Of a stretch of DNA of 64,000 nucleotides, positions 53,897 through 63,097 are shown piece by piece. The stretch comes from an uncultured Pseudomonadota bacterium (GTDB lineage Bacteria > Pseudomonadota > Gammaproteobacteria > Steroidobacterales > Steroidobacteraceae), in contig CAIRLC010000005.1 in the NCBI GenBank assembly GCA_903879335.1, positions 1 to 64,000 of the forward strand. Direction: 5' to 3'. The notes beneath the pieces are model-generated. The model ran no database searches. It was not told the origin of the DNA and saw only the letters and a program-made list of their open reading frames with translations. Positions within the stretch are counted from its first letter, which is position 1. Each line of letters begins with the position of its first letter. A program made the translations under genes and the position numbers.

Positions 53897-56800
53897 ATGA
53901 CTAAGAAGCGAATGACCGCGCAATCGCGCTCAGCAGCTGTAACCGTCGCGGCGGCGGTGGCGGCGATTTTGGCAGGCCCGCGCGTCAGCTATGCGCAGAC
54001 GGCGAACGCTACGCTTCAGGGCTCCGCGCCGGCCAATGCCGAAGTGGTCGCCACGAACCGCTCAACCGGTTTTACCCGCAAGACCAAGGCAGGCGCTGAC
54101 GGCGCGTACACCTTGCTCGGTTTGCCGCCAGGCAACTACACGGTCAGCGCAGGTAAGGGCACCGAACAGGACATCGTTCTGTCGGTCGCAACCACCTCGA
54201 CCCTCGATATCGCGATTCTGGACTCGGTCGTCGTCAGCGGCCGGCGTCTGCTCGAGGTGAAGACGCCGCAAGTTGCGAACGTCGTCTCTCTGCAGGAGAT
54301 CCAGACGGTTCCTCAGTTGACGCGTAACTTCCTTGAGTTCGCGGATACGGTCCCAGGCGCCATTTTCAACGTGGCTCCGAACGGTGCCACGACCTTCCGC
54401 TCGGGCGCGGATTCGCCAGACTCGGTCAACATCTTCATCGATGGTATCGGTCAGAAGGGTTATGTCCGCAGCGGCCAGTCGGGTCAGTCGGACGGCAGCC
54501 AGGGTAATCCGTTCCCGCAGCTGGCCATTCAGGAATACAAGGTCATCACCTCGAACTACGGCGCTGAGTTTGACCAACTCTCGAGCGCCGCGATCGCGGC
54601 CGTCACGAAGTCCGGCACGAACGAGTACCACGGTGAGTTCTTCGGCACCTACTCGAGCGACAGCCTGCGCGCGGCAACGCCATCCGAGCTTGCGGCCAAT
54701 AACAAGGTCCAGTCGAAGGACAAGGAATTCGGCTTCGCGGTCGGCGGCCCGATCATCCAAGACAAGATGCACTTCTTTGCCACCTACGAGGGCAAGAATT
54801 ATTCCCAGCCGGTCGCTGTGACCTACGCGAACACGCCGCCTGCCGCCATCATCGCGGCTTTGCCGTCGAGTGTGCAGTCTCAGGTAGGCCCGTCGTCGAT
54901 TCCGTTCACCGAGAAGTTGGTGTTCGCGAAGATCGACTACGAACCGACCAGCAATGACCGCCTCGAGTTCTCGCTGAAGACCCGTCAGGAAGATTCGGCC
55001 GGTAACGGCGCCGGTGTCGGTCAAGCCGCCTCCACGACGGTCGCGACGCGTAACACCGATTTCCGTTACGACATCCGTTGGCAGCACAACGCGGATCATT
55101 GGTTCAATGAAGCGATCATCGCGAAAGAAAACTCGTTCTTCCGACCACGCGCGGCGAACTACTCGTCGAACGGTGCGGATTACACGTGGTTGCGCGATGG
55201 GAACAACACCGGAATCCTGAACACCGATGGTGCCGACCCGCGCGCCACCCAGGACAAAGGCCAGAAGGGCATTTCCTTCCAAGATGACCTCACTTTCGCC
55301 GACGTCAACCTCGGTCAGGGCAAGCACACCTTCAAGATGGGCGTGAAGTTCAAGTCGGTTGAGTTGACCGCGATGGACGCCTGCCAGTCCTGCTACCCGG
55401 TCTTCAATTACAACGTCGATCCCGTCACCGGCATCGAAAGCGATGCGAATGGCTATGTGCCGTACTCAGCGACCTTCACTGGCATCCCGGTCAGCGTCAA
55501 CGGCCAGCCGCTCGCGAGCGCCATCGCGAAGTCGCAGGACCGTCAGTTCGGCGTGTACTTCCAGGACGACTGGACGGTGACGAACAAGCTGACCTTGAAC
55601 TTGGGCGTGCGTTGGGACCTCGAGCAGAACCCGACCTACCTTGACTGGCAGACGCCGGACTTCGTCCGCAATCTGTTCCAGCAGGAGTCATCGACCCCAG
55701 GCCTGAACTGGGTCGATTACTACAAGCAGGGGCCATTCGGCTACGACATCAACAACTACATGAGCAACGGCCACCAGCGTAAGGCCTATACCGGTGAGAT
55801 CCAGCCGCGTCTGGGCTTCTCGTACGACGTGCACGGCGACGAGAAGTTGGTGGTCATCGGTGGTCTCGGTCGCTCTTACGACCGCGACCTCTTCGACTAC
55901 CTGCAGCTTGAGCAGACGAAGTTGGCGACCTCGGTGCCGACCTCATACTTCAACACGCCAAGCCATCCCTGCACGGTCGACGGCGTGAGCTGCTTGACCT
56001 GGAATTCGAGCTACCTGAATGGCCCAGGCGCGTTGCAGAACGCCGTCAAGGGCACGGTCGGCGACGTGTTCTTGTTCAACAACAACCTCAAAGTTCCGTA
56101 CTCGGACCAGTTCAGCTTAGGGATCCGTTCGCGCCTCGGCGACTGGAACACGAGCGCGGTGGTCAGCCGTATCCACTCCAAGAACGGCCTGACCTTCGTG
56201 GTCGGCAACCGTGGCCAGGGTGGCCAGTACTTCGTACCAGAGCCTTGGGGCGGTTACGGCACGCCGTGGGACGTCACGCCGGGCGTGAACACGCCGGTCG
56301 GCATGACCAACAACCTGATCCTCACCGACAACGACGTCGAGATTCGCTCGACGCAGGTCTTGCTGAGCGCCGAGAAGCCGTTCACGCACGAGTCGGGCTG
56401 GGGCTTGAAGGTGTCGTACACCTTCACGCAGGCGGAGACCAACTCCATCCCGAACGATCAGGGCGGCAACTTCACCAACACCGAGTTCTCGGTCAGCTAT
56501 CCGAACATCAAGTCCTACCCATTCCTGCAGTCGACGAACGCCCCGAAGCATCGCTTGGTGGCGAGCGGCTCGTTGGCTCTGCCTTGGGACATGATCTTGG
56601 GCGGCAAGTTGACGCTGTCGACCCCACTGCCGGGTTGGGACTCGTCGTGCGGACCGACGCGCGGACCTTTGGGTCAGCCGTGTGACGACACCGTCCGGAC
56701 GCCAGACGTGACCTTGGGCTACAAGAGTCTGGATCTGCAGTTGACCAAGAACTTCAAGTTCGCCGACGCGTTTAGTGCCTATGCGCGTATCGACTTGTTG

Positions 56801-56944
56801 AATGCGTTCAATCACGCCAACTTGGTGAATCAGAACACGACCTATGCGCCAGACGGCACAGTCGCGACCCACTACTACAACCCGACCGGCAACATCTCGA
56901 ACAGCATGCGTACAGTTCGGTTGTCAGTCGGCGGTAAGTTCTGA
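53897..56944 (+). CDS. Oar-like TonB-dependent receptor with carboxypeptidase-like domain
   Basis: 1015 residues. A signal peptide (about 1-33, ending SYAQ) precedes a beta-sandwich of the CarboxypepD_reg type (about 35-105, GAYTLLGLPPGNYTVSAGKG), then VVVSGRRL as TonB box, plug and a large barrel ending in Phe (SVGGKF). This is the Oar/SusC-like class used for oligosaccharide or peptide uptake. No SusD gene is beside it. It likely imports the glucan pieces cut by the GH144 protein. Transcription ends at two consecutive hairpins. Confidence 0.93.
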   Translation: MTKKRMTAQSRSAAVTVAAAVAAILAGPRVSYAQTANATLQGSAPANAEVVATNRSTGFTRKTKAGADGAYTLLGLPPGNYTVSAGKGTEQDIVLSVATTSTLDIAILDSVVVSGRRLLEVKTPQVANVVSLQEIQTVPQLTRNFLEFADTVPGAIFNVAPNGATTFRSGADSPDSVNIFIDGIGQKGYVRSGQSGQSDGSQGNPFPQLAIQEYKVITSNYGAEFDQLSSAAIAAVTKSGTNEYHGEFFGTYSSDSLRAATPSELAANNKVQSKDKEFGFAVGGPIIQDKMHFFATYEGKNYSQPVAVTYANTPPAAIIAALPSSVQSQVGPSSIPFTEKLVFAKIDYEPTSNDRLEFSLKTRQEDSAGNGAGVGQAASTTVATRNTDFRYDIRWQHNADHWFNEAIIAKENSFFRPRAANYSSNGADYTWLRDGNNTGILNTDGADPRATQDKGQKGISFQDDLTFADVNLGQGKHTFKMGVKFKSVELTAMDACQSCYPVFNYNVDPVTGIESDANGYVPYSATFTGIPVSVNGQPLASAIAKSQDRQFGVYFQDDWTVTNKLTLNLGVRWDLEQNPTYLDWQTPDFVRNLFQQESSTPGLNWVDYYKQGPFGYDINNYMSNGHQRKAYTGEIQPRLGFSYDVHGDEKLVVIGGLGRSYDRDLFDYLQLEQTKLATSVPTSYFNTPSHPCTVDGVSCLTWNSSYLNGPGALQNAVKGTVGDVFLFNNNLKVPYSDQFSLGIRSRLGDWNTSAVVSRIHSKNGLTFVVGNRGQGGQYFVPEPWGGYGTPWDVTPGVNTPVGMTNNLILTDNDVEIRSTQVLLSAEKPFTHESGWGLKVSYTFTQAETNSIPNDQGGNFTNTEFSVSYPNIKSYPFLQSTNAPKHRLVASGSLALPWDMILGGKLTLSTPLPGWDSSCGPTRGPLGQPCDDTVRTPDVTLGYKSLDLQLTKNFKFADAFSAYARIDLLNAFNHANLVNQNTTYAPDGTVATHYYNPTGNISNSMRTVRLSVGGKF

Positions 56945-56962
56945 TCGGACGACGGAGCGGGG

Positions 56963-56996
56963 ACAGCCCCGGGAGCTCGGCTCCACGGGGCTGTTT
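56963..56996 (+). terminator. Intrinsic terminator after the Oar-like receptor
   Basis: ACAGCCCCG (56963-56971) with CGGGGCTGT (56986-56994), continued by GGAGC / GCTCC round a TCG loop with one bulged A, then TTT. A very stable hairpin 19 bases after the stop. Confidence 0.85.
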
Positions 56997-57012
56997 CGGA
57001 TGATCAAATCTA

Positions 57013-57047
57013 AGGCCCGGCCGCTACAGCGCCCGGGCCTATTTTTT
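57013..57047 (+). terminator. Second intrinsic terminator
   Basis: AGGCCCGG (57013-57020) pairs with CCGGGCCT (57033-57040), loop 12 bases, then A and six T (57042-57047). It ends 14 bases before the halogenase ATG, so it may act as leader attenuator for that gene as well as backup terminator. Confidence 0.85.
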
Positions 57048-57061
57048 GAGACTATGCAGCC

Positions 57062-58573
57062 ATGAATGCCCAACCTTTAAAGTCGATCGTGATCGTCGGC
57101 GGCGGGACCGCCGGCTGGATGAGCGCAGCGGCGCTGGCGAAAGCCCTATGCCCCAGTGTCCAGGTTCGTCTGATCGAGTCGGACGAGATCGGTACGGTCG
57201 GCGTTGGCGAAGCAACGATCCCGGCCATGCGCATATTCAACGACACCTTAGGCTTGCCTGAGGCGGAGTTTGTGCGCGAGGTGAAAGGCACCTTCAAGCT
57301 CGGCATTCAGTTCCGCAATTGGGGCAAGCTCGGCGACGCCTATTTCCACGGCTTTGGGCATCTCGGCCACGACTACGGCCCGAATCCCTTCCACCAGTTG
57401 TGGCTGCATCAGATGCTGGCGGGTAAAGCCGGCGACTTGGCGGATTACTCACTGCATAGCGTCGCAGCGCCCCAAGGTCGCTTTATGACCTCGCCGAGCG
57501 ATGCGCCGCTGAACTCACCGCTGCGGGATTTCCCGCATGCGTATCACTTCGATGCCGGACTCTACGCACGCTACCTGCGTCGCTATGCCGAAAAGCGTGG
57601 TGTGCGCCGGACGGAGGGTCGCGTCGTTGATGTGCAGTTGCGCGCGACGGATGGTGCGATTGATGCGGTGATGCTGGAAGATGGTGAGCGGGTCAGCGCG
57701 GATTTCTTCATCGACTGTTCAGGCTTCCAGGGTCTTTTGATCGAGAAGGCCCTGCAGACGGGATACGTGGATTGGACGCACTGGTTGCCTTGCGATCGCG
57801 CGGTGGCCGTGCCCTGTGCCAAGTCAGGCCCCGCGTTGCCCTACACCGTCTCCACCGCCCACAAAGCGGGTTGGCAGTGGCGCATTCCGCTGCAGCATCG
57901 CACCGGCAACGGTCATGTGTTCTGCAGTCGTTACACCAGTGAAGACGAGGCGACGGCCACCCTGCTGTCGAACCTCGATGGCAAGCCGCTGGCGGATCCA
58001 CGGATCTTGAAATTCACGACGGGTCATCGGCGCCAATTCTGGAACCGGAATTGCTTGGCGATTGGTCTTGCGAGTGGCTTCATGGAGCCGCTCGAATCGA
58101 CCAGTATTTACCTGATCCAGTCCGGCATCGGCCGCTTCTTGAATTTGCTGCCGGACCAGCGTTTCAGCCAAACCCTGATCGACCGTTACAATTCCCAAGC
58201 GATCTTCGAGTTCGAGAGAATTCGCGACTTCCTGATCCTGCACTATTACGCGAACCAACGCGTGGACGCGCCGTTCTGGCAGGACTGCGCCCACATGGCG
58301 ATTCCCGACTCATTGGTGGAGAACATCGAGTTGTTTAAGGACAGCGGGCGCTTCTTCCGCAATGCCGAAGAAATGTTCGCCGTCACCAGTTGGGTGCAGG
58401 TGATGATCGGCCAAGGTGTCATACCGACCGGCTGTCATCCGGCGCTGTATACGCTGCCAGACTCAGAGATTGAAAAAGTAGTCGGGATGACGCGGCAGGT
58501 GATCGCCAACTGTTCGGCGGCGATGCCGATGCACGAGCAATTCATTGATCGATATTGTCGAGCGCCAGTCTAG
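57062..58573 (+). CDS. Flavin-dependent tryptophan halogenase-family protein
   Basis: 503 residues. FAD motif GGGTAGW (13-19); Lys79, matching the catalytic lysine of PrnA in position and setting (GTFKLGIQF); the halogenase signature WQWRIP (271-276); and EPLEST (342-347) containing the catalytic Glu. All active residues are present, so it should form hypohalous acid with reduced flavin supplied by a separate reductase (none nearby). Family members beside TonB-dependent receptors in Xanthomonads and Caulobacters mostly have unknown substrates. There is no signal peptide. Two terminators precede it. Confidence 0.92.
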   Translation: MNAQPLKSIVIVGGGTAGWMSAAALAKALCPSVQVRLIESDEIGTVGVGEATIPAMRIFNDTLGLPEAEFVREVKGTFKLGIQFRNWGKLGDAYFHGFGHLGHDYGPNPFHQLWLHQMLAGKAGDLADYSLHSVAAPQGRFMTSPSDAPLNSPLRDFPHAYHFDAGLYARYLRRYAEKRGVRRTEGRVVDVQLRATDGAIDAVMLEDGERVSADFFIDCSGFQGLLIEKALQTGYVDWTHWLPCDRAVAVPCAKSGPALPYTVSTAHKAGWQWRIPLQHRTGNGHVFCSRYTSEDEATATLLSNLDGKPLADPRILKFTTGHRRQFWNRNCLAIGLASGFMEPLESTSIYLIQSGIGRFLNLLPDQRFSQTLIDRYNSQAIFEFERIRDFLILHYYANQRVDAPFWQDCAHMAIPDSLVENIELFKDSGRFFRNAEEMFAVTSWVQVMIGQGVIPTGCHPALYTLPDSEIEKVVGMTRQVIANCSAAMPMHEQFIDRYCRAPV

Positions 58574-58582
58574 GGGTCCGAG

Positions 58583-58627
58583 GACCTCAGGATTCGGGTT
58601 TGACATGCCGACTAAAGGCCTGAGGTC
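58583..58627. repeat. Inverted repeat between halogenase and GH144 genes
   Basis: GACCTCAGG (58583-58591) and CCTGAGGTC (58619-58627), a perfect 9-bp inverted repeat with 27 bases between. No T-run. It may be an operator or a weak pausing hairpin before the lipoprotein gene, whose ribosome site GGAGG is at about 58700. Confidence 0.4.
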
Positions 58628-58711
58628 GTCGCGAGCGCCGCAACCGCGAGTCAATGGAGAGCCGAGCGCCCGCGGTCGACAAGCGCCCATGTCATAGTTC
58701 GGAGGTTTTCT

Positions 58712-60154
58712 ATGTTGACGCGTCATCGCCTGATTGGGTTGTGTTTGATGGCGGTCGTCACGGCTGGCTGTGCAGGGGGGGCTACTACAACGGCCATGCC
58801 GGTACCCGCAGCGGCTCCACCGAGTGTGGCGACAAGCGCGCGATTGGATGAACTCGAACACCGTTCGTTTGATTACTTCTGGGACTCGGCGAACCCGGCG
58901 AACGGGCTTGTGCCCGACCGCTACCCGACGCCCACCTTCTCCTCAGTGGCTGCGGTGGGCTTCGCGCTGAGCGCCTACACCATCGGGGCGGAGCGGGGCT
59001 GGGTGACGCGCAGTGCCGCCGCGGCGCGGACCTTGACGACGCTCAAGTTCCTGCGTGACTTGCCGCAAGGCGATGCGCCGAGCGGCACCGCCGGTTTCCA
59101 CGGCTTCTTTTATCACTTCCTGGATATGCAGACGGGTCTGCGTTATCTCACCAATGAGCTGTCCACGATCGACACGACGCTCTTGATGGCCGGCGTGCTC
59201 TCGGCCGAGCAGTACTACACCGGCGCCGATGCCACGGAGAGCGAGATCCGCAGCGTTGCCGACACGCTCTACCGTCGGGTCGAGTGGGACTGGTTGGCGG
59301 ACAGTCAGGGTCTTGTCGCGATGGGCTGGAAGCCGGAAGTCGGCGAGTATCCCGCCCGTTGGCTCGGCTATAACGAAGCGATGCTGCTCTATGTGCTCGG
59401 GATCGGCTCACCCACCCATCCGCTGCAGGGATCGGCCTGGAGCGCATGGACGCAAGGTTACGAGCGCACCTGGCGTAGCGAGTACGGTCAAACCTATTTG
59501 GGATTCCCGCCGCTTTTTGGCCACCAGTATTCCCACGCGTGGATCGACTTCAACGGCATCCAGGATGCGTACATGAAGTCGAAGAACAGCGATTATTTCA
59601 AGAACAGCCGCGCCGCAACCTACGCACAGCAGGCCTATGCCGCGCAAAACACGCTCGGTTATACCGGTTACGACGCCACCGTCTTTGGCGTCACGGCCTG
59701 CGATGGACCCGGAGCCATGACGCTCACCATCAACGGCACCCCGCGTAAGTTCTACGGCTATGCCGGCCGCGGCATGGGTGGCATCAACACCTACGACGAT
59801 GGCACCTTGGCGCCCACAGGTGTGGTGTCATCCATCGCCTTTGCACCCGACATTGTCCTGCCCGCCATCGGCACCTTGTTGGCCCGATACGGCGATTTCC
59901 TCTACGGCCGCTATGGGTTCTTGGACGCGTTCAATCCGAGCATTCCCGATGGCACCGTCGTGCAGAGTGGCCGCGTGGTGCCGGGCAAGGGCTGGGTGGA
60001 TGTCGATTATCTCGGTATCGACGAAGGTCCGATCGTGCTCATGATCGAGAACTACCGCAGCGGATTGCTGTGGACCTTGATGCGCGCCAACCCCTACATC
60101 AAGAACGGACTCAAGGGCGCCGGCTTCAGCGGTGGCTGGGTCGATACGCCTTGA
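58712..60154 (+). CDS. GH144/glucoamylase-family lipoprotein (beta-1,2-glucanase-like)
   Basis: 480 residues with a lipoprotein signal (VVTAGC, Cys20). The body fits the Pfam 'glucoamylase' family (PF10091), which contains GH144 endo-beta-1,2-glucanases: LEHRSFDYFWDSANPANGLV (about 48-67), GFHGFFYHFLDMQTG, GWKPEVGEYPARWLGYNEAM and GYAGRGMGGINTYDDGT. All are aromatic/acidic blocks of the (alpha/alpha)6 barrel. It likely cuts glucan in the periplasm or at the cell surface. Its stop overlaps the next start (TTGA). Confidence 0.85.
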   Translation: MLTRHRLIGLCLMAVVTAGCAGGATTTAMPVPAAAPPSVATSARLDELEHRSFDYFWDSANPANGLVPDRYPTPTFSSVAAVGFALSAYTIGAERGWVTRSAAAARTLTTLKFLRDLPQGDAPSGTAGFHGFFYHFLDMQTGLRYLTNELSTIDTTLLMAGVLSAEQYYTGADATESEIRSVADTLYRRVEWDWLADSQGLVAMGWKPEVGEYPARWLGYNEAMLLYVLGIGSPTHPLQGSAWSAWTQGYERTWRSEYGQTYLGFPPLFGHQYSHAWIDFNGIQDAYMKSKNSDYFKNSRAATYAQQAYAAQNTLGYTGYDATVFGVTACDGPGAMTLTINGTPRKFYGYAGRGMGGINTYDDGTLAPTGVVSSIAFAPDIVLPAIGTLLARYGDFLYGRYGFLDAFNPSIPDGTVVQSGRVVPGKGWVDVDYLGIDEGPIVLMIENYRSGLLWTLMRANPYIKNGLKGAGFSGGWVDTP

Positions 60155-61413
60155 AGCGATTCCTCGCCCTCGCGCCACTCCTTGTCCTGCTCAGTGCCTG
60201 TCGGGGCGAGCACCAAGACATTGAGTTGCGCTTCTGGGCGATGGGCCGTGAAAGCGAGATCTTGGAGCAGTTGATGCCGGCCTTCGAGCGCGAGCATCCG
60301 GGCGTACACGTGCGCGTGGAGCAGCTGCCGTGGACGGCGGCACACGCGAAGCTCTTGACGGCCGTGGCGGGGGATTCCACGCCGGATTTGTGCCAGCTCG
60401 GCAACACCTGGGTGGCTGAGTTGGCTGACCTTGGCGCCTTGAAAGCCTTAGACGGCGATCTCAGTCGCAGCGATGCGGTGCCGGCAACGGATTATTTCCC
60501 CGGGATCTGGCGCACCAATCAGATCGGCACGCGTCAGTATGGGGTGCCGTGGTACGTCGATACGCGCTTGCTGTTTTATCGCAAGGATATACTGGCGGCG
60601 GCCGGCTACGCGTCCGTGCCGACCGATTGGGCCGGGTTCAAAGTGATGCTGGCGAAGATCCGCGCGCAGTCGCACGGTGAGCGCTACGGGATCTTGTTGC
60701 CCTTGAATGAGTACGAACCGATCCTCGCCTTGGCGCTCCAGTCCGAGACGCCCGTGCTGAAAGAGCAAGGCACGCGCGGTAATTTTTCGAACCCTGACTT
60801 TGTCGCCGCCTTCAGCTACTACATCTCGCTGTTTGATGACGCTTTGGCACCACCGGTGACGAATTCGCAGATCTCGAACGTCTGGAATGAATTCGCACGC
60901 GGCTATTTTGCGTTCTACATCACGGGTCCCTGGAACATCGGCGAGTTCCGTCGGCGCTTGCCGCCCGCGCTGGCGGGACACTGGGGCACGGCACCCTTGC
61001 CCGGGCCGCATGGCCCCGACGCATCGATTGCCGGCGGCGCCAGCCTCGCGGTGTTTAAACGCACGCAGCATCCGGCAGAAGCCTGGGCCTTGGTCGAGTA
61101 CTTGAGTCGACCGGCCGTCCAGGAGCGCTTCTACGCCTTGACGGGGGATTTGCCGGCGCGGCGCTCGGTCTGGGAAACCGGGTCGGTCAAGGATGATCCG
61201 ATGACCGCGGCCTTTAGGGAGCAACTGGAGCGGGTCCGGCCCGCGCCTGCGGTCGCCGAGTGGGAAGAAATCATGACGGAGCTGCGCCTGATGGCCGAGC
61301 ACGTCGTCCGGCACGAGCTGACGCCCGCTGAAGGGGCGGCGGAACTCGATCGTCGCGCGGACCGGATGCTCGCCAAGCGTCGCGAACTCGTGCATGCAGG
61401 ACGCTTGCCGTGA
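60151..61413 (+). CDS. Sugar-binding lipoprotein of an ABC importer
   Basis: 420 residues. The start is TTG 60151, overlapping the GH144 stop by 4 bases; it gives a perfect lipoprotein leader, KRFLALAPLLVLLSAC, whereas the only upstream ATG (60070) lies inside the neighbour. The family pattern (IELRFWAMGRESEILEQLMP, PDLCQLGNTWVAELADLGAL, GGASLAVFKRTQHPAEAWAL) is that of CUT1 extracellular solute-binding proteins. It should bind the oligosaccharide after passage through the outer membrane. Confidence 0.9.
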   Translation: MKRFLALAPLLVLLSACRGEHQDIELRFWAMGRESEILEQLMPAFEREHPGVHVRVEQLPWTAAHAKLLTAVAGDSTPDLCQLGNTWVAELADLGALKALDGDLSRSDAVPATDYFPGIWRTNQIGTRQYGVPWYVDTRLLFYRKDILAAAGYASVPTDWAGFKVMLAKIRAQSHGERYGILLPLNEYEPILALALQSETPVLKEQGTRGNFSNPDFVAAFSYYISLFDDALAPPVTNSQISNVWNEFARGYFAFYITGPWNIGEFRRRLPPALAGHWGTAPLPGPHGPDASIAGGASLAVFKRTQHPAEAWALVEYLSRPAVQERFYALTGDLPARRSVWETGSVKDDPMTAAFREQLERVRPAPAVAEWEEIMTELRLMAEHVVRHELTPAEGAAELDRRADRMLAKRRELVHAGRLP

Positions 61414-62285
61414 CGCGCCGTTGGCTGGGCTGGCTGTATGCGGGGCCTGCGCTCCTCGTGCTTGCCATTTTTTTTGTCGTGCCGGTGCTGGCTGCGCTGC
61501 TGCTCTCGGTGACGGATTACGACCTCTACGCCATCGCCTCCATCCACAACCTGCGCTTCGTCGGGCTGCGCAATTACGCCGACCTGCTCAGCAATCCGCT
61601 CTTTTGGCAGGCGCTTTGGAATACGGTCTACTTCGTGGTGGTCGGCGTGCCCTTGAGTTTGGCCGCGTCCTTAGGCGGCGCGGTGCTTGTGCACTCGAAA
61701 GTGGCGCGCTTCAAGGGCTTTTTCAGAACCGCCTATTTCGCGCCATCGATCACGACGGTGGTGGCGGTGGCGGTGATCTGGCGCTATCTGCTGCATACCC
61801 GCTATGGCCTGATCAACTATCTGTTATCGATGCTCCATATTGCGCCGATTGATTGGTTGGGCGATCCGCATTGGTCGATGCCGGCCATCATCTTGTTCGC
61901 CGTCTGGAAGAACTTCGGCTACAACCTCGTCATTCTGTTGGCTGCTTTAGGGACCATTCCGGCTGATCTCTATGAGGCGGCGGAATTGGACGGCGCGGGC
62001 GCCTTCGCCCAGTTTCGCCACATCACGCTGCCCGGCATCCGCGGCACGCTCGGCTTCGTGGGCTTGCTGACGATGGCCGGATATTTCCAGCTCTTCGCTG
62101 AACCCTACGTCATGACTCAGGGCGGACCGGCGCAAAGCACGCTCTCGGTGCTCTACCTGTTGTATGACGAGGGCTTTAAGTGGTGGAACCTCGGTCGCGC
62201 CTCGGCGGTGGCCTTCGTCCTGTTCTTGCTGATGTATGCGACAGCGCTGCTGCAACACCGCTGGACGCGGGAACACAGGCCATGA
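61410..62285 (+). CDS. Sugar ABC transporter permease, MalF-type
   Basis: 291 residues, six membrane helices, start GTG 61410 overlapping the binding-protein stop by 4 bases. The EAA loop reads YEAAELDGAGAFAQFRHITL-type (about 190-209, EAAELDGAGAFAQF). The N-terminus WLGWLYAGPALLVLAIFFVVP is typical of the MalF/UgpA group. It pairs with the next gene and the MalK-type ATPase at 52.3 kb. Confidence 0.93.
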   Translation: MTRRWLGWLYAGPALLVLAIFFVVPVLAALLLSVTDYDLYAIASIHNLRFVGLRNYADLLSNPLFWQALWNTVYFVVVGVPLSLAASLGGAVLVHSKVARFKGFFRTAYFAPSITTVVAVAVIWRYLLHTRYGLINYLLSMLHIAPIDWLGDPHWSMPAIILFAVWKNFGYNLVILLAALGTIPADLYEAAELDGAGAFAQFRHITLPGIRGTLGFVGLLTMAGYFQLFAEPYVMTQGGPAQSTLSVLYLLYDEGFKWWNLGRASAVAFVLFLLMYATALLQHRWTREHRP

Positions 62286-63097
62286 GGCGCCACACGCTGC
62301 TGGTCAATGCGCTGCTGATCCTCACGGCCGGCTTAACGCTGTTCCCGCTCGTGTGGATGGTCTCGGTGAGCCTCATGCCGGCCGGCACCTCGGCGACCTA
62401 TCCGCCGCCGCTCTGGCCCGCGCATCCGACGCTGGCCAACTACACCGAGTTATGGACCCACGCCGGGATGGCGCGGCACTTGCTCAATTCCTTGGGTCTT
62501 GCGACCGTGGCCACCGCGCTGGCACTGACCCTGAATGTGGCGGCGGGCTATGCCTTTGCCAAGCTTGAGTTTCCCGGGCGTGAGGCGGTCGCCAAAGCCC
62601 TGTTGGCTGCGCTCGTCATCCCGGCGCAGGTGGCGATGCTGCCGCTTTTCTTGGAACTCAAGGCGCTGGGTCTCGTCGATACGTACGCCGGCGTGTTGGT
62701 GCCGTCACTGGCCGGCATCTTCAGCATTTTCCTGGTGCGCCAAGCGGCGCTCGCCATTCCTCATGAACTCATTGACGCTGCGCGCATGGATGGGGCCTCC
62801 GAGTGGACGATCTTTCGGCGGGTGGCTTTGCCCTTGATGCGCCCCATGTTGGTCACGCTGGGCGTATTTGCGTTTCTGGGCAGCTGGAATGATTTTTTCT
62901 GGCCGCTCATCGTCTTGAACGACTCCGACCGCTACACCTTACCGGTCGCCTTGGCGGCGCTGTCGCGCGAGCACGTGCAGGATAATGAACTGATGATGGC
63001 CGGCAGTGTCGTCACCCTCGTGCCGGTCTTGGCACTGTTCCTCGCGCTGCAACGGCATTATTTGGCCGGCCTCATGGCAGGGGCGGTGAAGGGATGA
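62282..63097 (+). CDS. Sugar ABC transporter permease, MalG-type
   Basis: 271 residues from ATG 62282, overlapping the previous stop by 4 bases (the longer frame from 62180 lies inside it). Six helices, the EAA loop IDAARMDGASEWTIFRRVAL, and FLGSWNDFFWPLIVL near the end are characteristic of MalG/UgpE. It completes the importer. Confidence 0.93.
   Translation: MRRHTLLVNALLILTAGLTLFPLVWMVSVSLMPAGTSATYPPPLWPAHPTLANYTELWTHAGMARHLLNSLGLATVATALALTLNVAAGYAFAKLEFPGREAVAKALLAALVIPAQVAMLPLFLELKALGLVDTYAGVLVPSLAGIFSIFLVRQAALAIPHELIDAARMDGASEWTIFRRVALPLMRPMLVTLGVFAFLGSWNDFFWPLIVLNDSDRYTLPVALAALSREHVQDNELMMAGSVVTLVPVLALFLALQRHYLAGLMAGAVKG

Noticed and set aside
53442-53897. 151-codon plus-strand frame in the divergent control region
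   Set aside because: It contains the operator palindrome, has no recognisable motif, begins next to the ATPase start on the other strand and ends at the receptor start; a leader region is more likely.
54062-55327. 421-codon minus-strand frame inside the Oar-like receptor
   Set aside because: A long antisense shadow of a GC-rich gene; the plus-strand receptor has clear domains and start signals.
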